From assembly GCA_026645575.1 (NCBI GenBank), contig JAPKMW010000130.1, forward strand, positions 1 to 27,731: 27,731 nt of DNA, written 5' to 3'. The notes beneath the pieces were generated by a model. The model worked only from the letters and a program-made list of their open reading frames with translations. It was not told where the DNA came from and searched no databases. This DNA comes from Caldilineaceae bacterium. GTDB lineage: Bacteria > Chloroflexota > Anaerolineae > Caldilineales > Caldilineaceae. The position numbers and the translations under genes were made by a program. Positions 1-4,895 of the stretch are shown here, piece after piece (position 1 is the stretch's first letter; every line of letters starts with the position of its first letter).

Positions 1-2
1 GC

Positions 3-653
3 GAACGGGCTATTGAAATGCTCGATCTGGTGGGCATTCCCCAGCCGCGGCGGTTGGTCGATGAGTACCCTTTTCGTCTCAGCGGCGGGATGCGCCAGCG
101 CGCGATGATCGCGATGGCTCTCTCCTGTAACCCCAGCCTGCTCATTGCCGACGAACCAACCACGGCGGTGGATGTGACCACCCAATCACAAATTCTGGAA
201 CTGATGCTTCGGGTGCAGGAGGAGTATGACATGGCCATCCTCTTTATTACCCACGACTTGGGGGTCGTCGCCGAGATTGCCGATGATGTGGCGGTCATGT
301 ACTTAGGCAATGTGGTTGAATTAGGGGATGTGGACACGATTTTCAATAATCCCGGCCACCCTTACACACAATCACTATTGCGCTCCGTACCCAAGGTGAC
401 CGCCACCCGCCAGCGCCTAGAGGTGATTCGGGGCATGGTGCCCAGTCCCTTCCGGCGGCCCAGCGGCTGCCAGTTCCACCCGCGCTGCCCCCAGGTGATG
501 ACCGGCCTCTGCCCTCAACACGAGCCGGCCATGATCGAACTGGCATCCCGGCATCAGGTGCGCTGTCTGCTCTACACGCCGGAGGGGCAAGCGGTGCAGC
601 AGGAACGGATGAAGGAGCAACGCACCACCCCACAGGAGGTCGCACATGGCTGA
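3..653 (+). CDS. Oligopeptide/dipeptide ABC transporter ATP-binding protein, OppD-type (5' end outside window)
   Basis: This is the C-terminal part of a peptide-importer ATPase. It would power uptake of oligopeptides, dipeptides or similar substrates as one half of an OppD/OppF heterodimer on the cytoplasmic face of the membrane. The reading frame is open from the window edge; the first internal ATG at 18 is not a plausible start because coding similarity continues upstream (ERAIE before it). Visible motifs are the ABC signature LSGGMRQR, the Walker B LLIADEPT, the D-loop and the switch histidine in FITHDLG. These are followed by the oligopeptide-transporter C-terminal region with its Cys-containing segment (GCQFHPRCP). 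The stop overlaps the next gene's start by 8 bp, so the two are translationally coupled. The Walker A motif is missing only because the window begins inside the gene. The substrate cannot be read from the sequence. Confidence 0.93.
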   Translation, partial: ERAIEMLDLVGIPQPRRLVDEYPFRLSGGMRQRAMIAMALSCNPSLLIADEPTTAVDVTTQSQILELMLRVQEEYDMAILFITHDLGVVAEIADDVAVMYLGNVVELGDVDTIFNNPGHPYTQSLLRSVPKVTATRQRLEVIRGMVPSPFRRPSGCQFHPRCPQVMTGLCPQHEPAMIELASRHQVRCLLYTPEGQAVQQERMKEQRTTPQEVAHG

Positions 654-1737
654 GCAGAATGGTCTTCCCTCTACAGAAACGTTGAATCGAACGTTCAACA
701 ATGCGCGCACGCCGTTGATGGATGTGCGCAACCTCAAGATGCACTTTCCCATCACCGCCGGCCTCTTTAGCCGTGTGACGGGCTATGTCAAGGCGGCGGA
801 TGATGTTTCGTTCCAACTCTATCCGGGCGAAACGCTGGGGTTGGTGGGGGAAAGCGGCTGTGGTAAAACCACGGTGGGCCGCTGCTTGATTCGCGCCTAT
901 GAGCCGACCGCCGGTCAGGTCTTGTACCAGGAAGCCGGCGGCGCCCAGGTCGATCTCGCCCAACTGAAGCGGGAAGCGTTGCAGCCCTACCGCACGCAGA
1001 TCCGCATGATCTTCCAAGATCCCTACTCGTCGCTCAATCCGCGCATGACGGTCTTTGAGGTCATCAGCGAGGTCTTGCGCGCCAACACCACCATGCCCCC
1101 ATCTGAAATGGAAGAACGGGTGGCGCGCACGTTGCGCCAGGTGGGGTTGCGGCCGGAATATATGCGGCGCTATCCCCACGCCTTTAGCGGCGGCGAACGG
1201 CAACGCATTGTCATTGCTCGCGCCCTTATCACCGAGCCGCGCCTGATCCTGGCGGATGAAGCGGTCTCGGCGCTGGATGTCTCGGTGCGGGCGCAGATCC
1301 TCAACTTGATGGAAGACTTGCGCACCCGATACAACTTGACCTATCTCTTTGTCTCGCACGATCTCAGCGTAGTGCGCTATATCTGCGACCGGGTGATCGT
1401 GATGTATGTGGGCAAAGTGGTTGAGATTGCGCCGGTGGATCGCCTTTTCCAGGCGCCCAAACATCCCTATACCGAAGCGCTGCTCTCCTCGGTGCCCATT
1501 GGCAACCCCCGCCAACGCGCCGCCAAAGCCCGCATCCGCCTAGAGGGCGAGGTGGCCGATCCCTCCAACCCGCCGAGCGGCTGCTACTTCCATCCTCGCT
1601 GTCGTTACGCCCAGGATCGCTGTCGAACCGAAACGCCGCCCCTCCATGCGGTGATGCCGGGCCACTTTGCCGCCTGCCATTTCGCCGAAGAACTGGACCT
1701 GATCGGCGCTGAGCAGGGAAACAACAACAACGGATGA
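646..1737 (+). CDS. Oligopeptide/dipeptide ABC transporter ATP-binding protein, OppF-type
   Basis: This 363-aa protein is the second ATPase of a peptide-type ABC importer. It has Walker A GESGCGKTT (residues 68-76), the Q-loop MIFQDPYSSLNP (about 121-132) typical of OppF/DppF, signature SGGERQR (181-187), Walker B LILADE (200-205) and switch His in VSHDLS. The C-terminal oligopeptide-transporter domain carries GCYFHPRCRYA. The ATG at 646 is preceded by a strong AGGAGGT ribosome binding site and overlaps the OppD stop, as expected for one operon. The extreme C-terminus is a run of asparagines (GNNNNG). It is encoded by DNA resembling one arm of the repeat element at 4702-4851, so the tail appears to derive from a repeat insertion. 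Permease and binding-protein genes would lie upstream of the window. Confidence 0.95.
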   Translation: MAEQNGLPSTETLNRTFNNARTPLMDVRNLKMHFPITAGLFSRVTGYVKAADDVSFQLYPGETLGLVGESGCGKTTVGRCLIRAYEPTAGQVLYQEAGGAQVDLAQLKREALQPYRTQIRMIFQDPYSSLNPRMTVFEVISEVLRANTTMPPSEMEERVARTLRQVGLRPEYMRRYPHAFSGGERQRIVIARALITEPRLILADEAVSALDVSVRAQILNLMEDLRTRYNLTYLFVSHDLSVVRYICDRVIVMYVGKVVEIAPVDRLFQAPKHPYTEALLSSVPIGNPRQRAAKARIRLEGEVADPSNPPSGCYFHPRCRYAQDRCRTETPPLHAVMPGHFAACHFAEELDLIGAEQGNNNNG

Positions 1738-2113
1738 AGGAAGCAGCGGATTTATCACTGCGCGTTCAGCATGATCGGGGAACATATTTCATCCCGTAGG
1801 GATGATTGACTTTAGAAACCGTTTGAAAAGCGGTGGTAGTGTGTCATTCTGAAGGAGTGAAACGACGGAAGAATCTTTTTGCCAATCAACAGGCAGATTC
1901 TTCGGCGGAAAAGCCGGGTACCCCTTGGGTGCAGTATGACTTTGTAACCCATTTCTTAGGATCTAACGAGTCATTTTCTTGAACAACAGACAAGAATTTT
2001 AGTAAACACGGATGATTGTTTATATCCGTGTTTCTCCCTATCTGTGTTTACTATTTTGGTTCTGGCTTGTCCAGGTTATGAACGGTGAAAGAGAGAAACG
2101 ATTTCGACCCATC
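1738..2113. other. Intergenic region with small hairpins and repeat-like fragments
   Basis: No gene is supported here. The region starts with a partial copy (about 1722-1753) of the repeat arm also found at 4702-4731. It then has a 7-bp hairpin TCATCCC-gta-GGGATGA (1789-1805). A repeat-like stretch follows in which GAAGAATCT (1868-1876) pairs with AGATTCTTC (1895-1903). Last is a 10-bp hairpin AAACACGGAT / ATCCGTGTTT (2004-2013 and 2024-2033) just before the GH8 gene. None is a classical terminator with a long U-tract on the plus strand. A clear promoter for the GH8 gene was not identified. Confidence 0.6.
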
Positions 2114-3400
2114 ATGATGCAACGAATACGCTTATGCCTAGTCCTGCTAGTTTTGCTGTCGGCCTGTCAACCGGTCGCCTTGCGTGAGGAGGTCGCCCCA
2201 GCCATGTCCACAACTGTAACCGGCGCCTACTATACTGATGCCTATCCCAACCTCTTTGTGGATCTCTTGGGCAAGTCGCCGGCAGAGGTAGACGCCAAGA
2301 TCGACGCCGCCTGGCAACAGCTATTTTATGGCAATGATGCGCGGGAACGGGTCTACTATCCGGTCGGCGCTGACATGGCCTATGTCATGGACATCAACAA
2401 CAACGACATTCGCAGCGAAGGCATCTCCTATGGCCTGATGTTGGCGGTGCAGTTGGACAAACAGGCCGAGTTTGATCGGCTCTGGCGTTGGGCCAAGACC
2501 CAGATGCAGCACCAAAGCGGCCCCCACCGTGGCTACTTTGCCTGGCATGTGCGCGAAGACGGCACTATGCTCGACCAGAATGCTGCCTCTGACGGTGAAG
2601 AATGGATCGTGACCGCGCTCTTTCTGGCGGCGGCGCGCTGGGGCAATAGCGACGGCATCCTGAATTACGAAGCCGAAGCCAACGCCATTCTGCAGGCCAT
2701 GCTCCACCGGGAGGAGAACCCCGATCACAACGCACGGGTGACGCCCATGTTTGACCCAGAGGAAAAGCTGATTGTCTTTGTCCCCACCCGCGGCGCCAAC
2801 ACCTTTACCGATCCTTCCTATCAGACGCCGCACTACTATGAACTGTGGGCGCGCTGGGCTGTGCAAGATACCCAGTTTTTGTGTGACGCAGCCCAGGCCA
2901 GCCGCGCCTTTCTGCAACGGACGGTCCACCCGGAAACCGGTCTCGCCCCCGATTATGCCAACTTTGATGGTACGCCGCGCGAACTGAATTCCGGTGACGG
3001 TCACGCTGATTTTCGCTTTGACGCCTGGCGCGTCGCCATGAATGTGGCCCTAGACCATCTCTGGTTTACTCCCAGTGACTGGCACGTCGAGCAGAGCAGC
3101 CGCTGGCTGGATTTCTTCTACAACGAGGGGATACGCACCTATGGCAACCAGTACACACTGGCGGGAGAAAAGCTCTCCAGTGATCACAGCCTGGGCTTGG
3201 TGGCCATGAATGCCGTCGCCGCCCTCGCCGCCGATCATCCGGCCAGGGCAGAGTTTGTCCAACAACTGTGGAATGCCAGCCCGCCCACCGGCCGCTATCG
3301 CTATTACGATGGCCTGCTCTATCTGCTTGGCCTCACCCAAGTCAGCGGCCATTTTCGCATCTACCATCTAACGCCGGTCATCGCGTCGCCGTGTGAGTGA
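2114..3400 (+). CDS. Glycoside hydrolase family 8 lipoprotein, reducing-end xylose-releasing exo-oligoxylanase (Rex) type
   Basis: This is predicted to release xylose from the reducing end of xylo-oligosaccharides with inversion (GH8, Rex group). The general acid is in RSEGISYG (Glu102), the conserved acidic motif is SDGEEW (Asp160), and the general base is expected in FRFDAWRV (Asp303). The order YYPVGADMAYVMDINNNDIR before the acid is typical of the Rex branch rather than cellulases. The start at ATG 2114 (or 2117) is chosen because it begins a lipoprotein signal: charged MMQRIR, a hydrophobic stretch and lipobox LSAC with Cys18. The in-frame ATG at 2012 would put an implausible extra hydrophobic segment in front. 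The product is about 428 aa, near the usual family length. Sorting by the lipobox suggests anchoring outside the membrane. A terminator-like hairpin lies at 3435-3495. Xylan-type substrate is inferred from family resemblance only. Confidence 0.87.
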   Translation: MMQRIRLCLVLLVLLSACQPVALREEVAPAMSTTVTGAYYTDAYPNLFVDLLGKSPAEVDAKIDAAWQQLFYGNDARERVYYPVGADMAYVMDINNNDIRSEGISYGLMLAVQLDKQAEFDRLWRWAKTQMQHQSGPHRGYFAWHVREDGTMLDQNAASDGEEWIVTALFLAAARWGNSDGILNYEAEANAILQAMLHREENPDHNARVTPMFDPEEKLIVFVPTRGANTFTDPSYQTPHYYELWARWAVQDTQFLCDAAQASRAFLQRTVHPETGLAPDYANFDGTPRELNSGDGHADFRFDAWRVAMNVALDHLWFTPSDWHVEQSSRWLDFFYNEGIRTYGNQYTLAGEKLSSDHSLGLVAMNAVAALAADHPARAEFVQQLWNASPPTGRYRYYDGLLYLLGLTQVSGHFRIYHLTPVIASPCE

Positions 3401-3434
3401 TTCTTTGGGTTTACGGAAGATACGCCGTCGTCGC

Positions 3435-3495
3435 AAAAAAAGGTCTGCCCCAGCCCACCTGGTCACCGGTGTTGAGGAGGGCGCAGACCGTTTTT
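3435..3495. terminator. Long terminator-like hairpin, copy 1 of a repeated element
   Basis: A run of A residues, GGTCTGC (3442-3448), a central CCACC(T)GGTCACCGGTG segment, GCAGACC (3483-3489) and a run of T form a hairpin with A- and T-tracts on its two sides. It could therefore terminate transcription in either direction: the GH8 gene from the left and the transposase gene from the right. A very similar hairpin occurs at 4589-4652 in the same orientation. Confidence 0.75.
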
Positions 3496-3557
3496 ATTGA
3501 TGCTGCACTTGATGATCATCGCGTGTTACCGGAAAAATAGAGCGTTGGGGAGCTTAT

Positions 3558-3611
3558 CTTCCGGGAAGGGCATGGCAATCCCTAGGTTATTGAAGACAAC
3601 CTTCCCGGAAG
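3558..3611. repeat. REP pair 1 (inverted CTTCCsGGAAG palindromes)
   Basis: CTTCCGGGAAG at 3558-3568 and CTTCCCGGAAG at 3601-3611 start 43 nt apart. With one extra flanking base the two form 12-bp inverted arms. The pair lies just downstream of the transposase stop codon. It has the same design as the three pairs on the other side of the gene. Confidence 0.8.
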
Positions 3612-3621
3612 AGGGTAGCGG

Positions 3622-4212
3622 TTAGCTTTCCAGCGTTTGGAGATAGGTGTGTAAGCCTTTGGGGAGGTGCGCACGGTTTTGGAGGTAGTCGAGAACAAAG
3701 GATTGGTAGCTGCCGGTTGCGGGGAAGTGAGTTTGGACGAAGGTTTGATCGACTACCGTGGCTTCATGCCCACCGATCCATGCCAAATAGTCGGAATAGG
3801 GCCAAAGGTCAGGTGACAGGGCGAGGCCATGACGCACCGGGTTGGCATGAATGTAGCGACAGAGGTTGCGGCGGTAGTCATCGGTTTCGACGAGAATGAT
3901 GTCAACCCGATCTTCAAAAAGCGTGCCGTTGAGACCATACATGTTGTTGAATGCCTGGGCGTAGCTGCCGAAGACCCGCTTGGGTAAAAGGTTGGCCGCA
4001 ATGACGCCATCTTGTCGGATCAGCCAGTGGTAATGATTGGGCAGCAGGCAATAGGCAATGATGGTCAACGCACAGTCCGCAGCAACTTTTTTCATCAACC
4101 GTAACAAATAACGATAATTTTCATCACAACGAAAGATCGACTGCCGCCGTGCGCCGCGATTGTACATGTGGTAGTAGCAACCCTGGGCAAATTTGGTGTT
4201 GCGGCGTGGCAT
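3622..4212 (-). CDS. REP-associated tyrosine transposase (RAYT, Y1/HUH family)
   Basis: This 196-aa single-domain transposase belongs to the IS200/IS605-related Y1 family. Such proteins bind and nick folded REP palindromes in single-stranded DNA. The metal-binding HUH motif is seen as LLPNHYHWLI (His60 and His62). The family pattern FGSYAQAFNNMYGLNGTLFEDRV follows at residues 81-103, with candidate catalytic tyrosines in the SYAQAFNNMY stretch, and then RYIHANPVRHGL. The ATG at 4212 is preferred over upstream in-frame starts because an AGGAG site lies about 8 nt before it and family members start with a short MPRR-type N-terminus. The gene is flanked by REP pairs (3558-3611 and 4374-4573) and by two copies of a long hairpin, which fits a REP/RAYT unit. 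The protein appears complete, with no frameshift. Confidence 0.9.
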   Translation of the reverse strand: MPRRNTKFAQGCYYHMYNRGARRQSIFRCDENYRYLLRLMKKVAADCALTIIAYCLLPNHYHWLIRQDGVIAANLLPKRVFGSYAQAFNNMYGLNGTLFEDRVDIILVETDDYRRNLCRYIHANPVRHGLALSPDLWPYSDYLAWIGGHEATVVDQTFVQTHFPATGSYQSFVLDYLQNRAHLPKGLHTYLQTLES

Positions 4213-4373
4213 AGCGAGGCTCCTGGTGTAACCGTCCGCGAAGCTGCCAACTTCCCAGATGGTGGCGGATGATGTCCGTTGATCATAACAAACTGTCCCA
4301 CATCTGCACATCTGTCAAAAACCGGACTGCGGGTCAATCATTTGTTGGCAAGCAACGCGGTCGCCCATGCACT

Positions 4374-4428
4374 CTTCAGGGAAGCTTTGACCGGACCAAC
4401 TGCTTGACCCTACCAAGCTTCCCGGAAG
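4374..4428. repeat. REP pair 2 (left palindrome degenerate)
   Basis: CTTCAGGGAAG at 4374-4384 (one change from the consensus) pairs with CTTCCCGGAAG at 4418-4428. The copies start 44 nt apart. The flanking AGCTT/AAGCT bases extend the stem towards the loop. Confidence 0.7.
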
Positions 4429-4443
4429 ATGCCCCGTCGAGAC

Positions 4444-4498
4444 CTTCCGGGAAGCCATGACGTGTCAAATGGGTTGACGTGACAAAGCTTCCCGGAAG
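4444..4498. repeat. REP pair 3
   Basis: CTTCCGGGAAG at 4444-4454 and CTTCCCGGAAG at 4488-4498 are inverted copies with starts 44 nt apart. They have the same spacing and polarity as the neighbouring pairs. Confidence 0.8.
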
Positions 4499-4518
4499 GC
4501 GTCCAACGGTCCGCTACT

Positions 4519-4573
4519 CTTCCGGGAAGCTTTGACCGACCAATCGGCAATGCCCCACCAAGCTTCCCGGAAG
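4519..4573. repeat. REP pair 4
   Basis: CTTCCGGGAAG at 4519-4529 and CTTCCCGGAAG at 4563-4573 start 44 nt apart. The perfect stem extends to about 15 bp through TCTTCCGGGAAGCTT and AAGCTTCCCGGAAGA. This is the best preserved pair. Confidence 0.8.
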
Positions 4574-4588
4574 ATGCCCACCGCTCAC

Positions 4589-4652
4589 AAAAAACTGGTC
4601 TGCTCCAGCCCACCCGGTCACCGGTGTTGAGCAGGGAGCAGACCAGTTTTTT
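4589..4652. terminator. Long bidirectional terminator-like hairpin, copy 2 of a repeated element
   Basis: AAAAAACTGGTCTGCTCC (4589-4606) pairs perfectly with GGAGCAGACCAGTTTTTT (4635-4652), giving an 18-bp stem. A small inner CCGG-tca-CCGG hairpin sits at 4614-4624. The A- and T-tracts make it usable from both sides. It lies downstream of the STAND gene on the minus strand. It is a near repeat of 3435-3495. Confidence 0.8.
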
Positions 4653-4701
4653 ATACGCCCCGCTTGATTATCACCAAGCCTGGGCAGGCAGCGGCGGGCA
4701 A

Positions 4702-4851
4702 ACACAACAACGGATTTGGGTAGCAGCGGATTTTTGTAGAAAAGTACGGCTTATGATAGCCAAGTGGTGTAGGGTACAACAAGCTTGGTGCATCACCTTA
4801 TTGTTCCAAACAGGACGATACATCCGTTGCTACCCAAATCCGTTGTTGTGT
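4702..4851. repeat. 150-bp element with 30-bp terminal inverted repeats (MITE-like)
   Basis: The arms 4702-4731 and 4822-4851 are inverted copies matching at 29 of 30 positions. They end in ACACAACAACGGAT on the left and ATCCGTTGTTGTGT on the right. The 90-bp interior has no convincing gene. A partial copy of the left arm occurs at about 1722-1753. This could be a non-autonomous mobile element or a dispersed structural repeat; target-site duplications are not obvious. Confidence 0.7.
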
Positions 4852-4895
4852 TCCTGGTCGCGCCTCAGAGATCAGAGTTTTAGAGGGTTTAGAGA

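Noticed and set aside
343..1515. Long minus-strand open frame opposite oppD/oppF
   Set aside because: It lies fully opposite two genes with unmistakable ABC ATPase motifs, has His/Arg-rich unnatural composition and no family pattern.
3622..4212. DGR reverse transcriptase near the STAND-FGE target
   Set aside because: The nearby gene has the HUH motif of Y1 transposases and no YxDD-type reverse transcriptase motif, so the DGR idea has no RT support in this window.
4374..4573. CRISPR array
   Set aside because: The regularly spaced words are inverted palindrome pairs of 11 nt, not direct repeats of 24-37 nt with unique spacers, and no cas genes are present.
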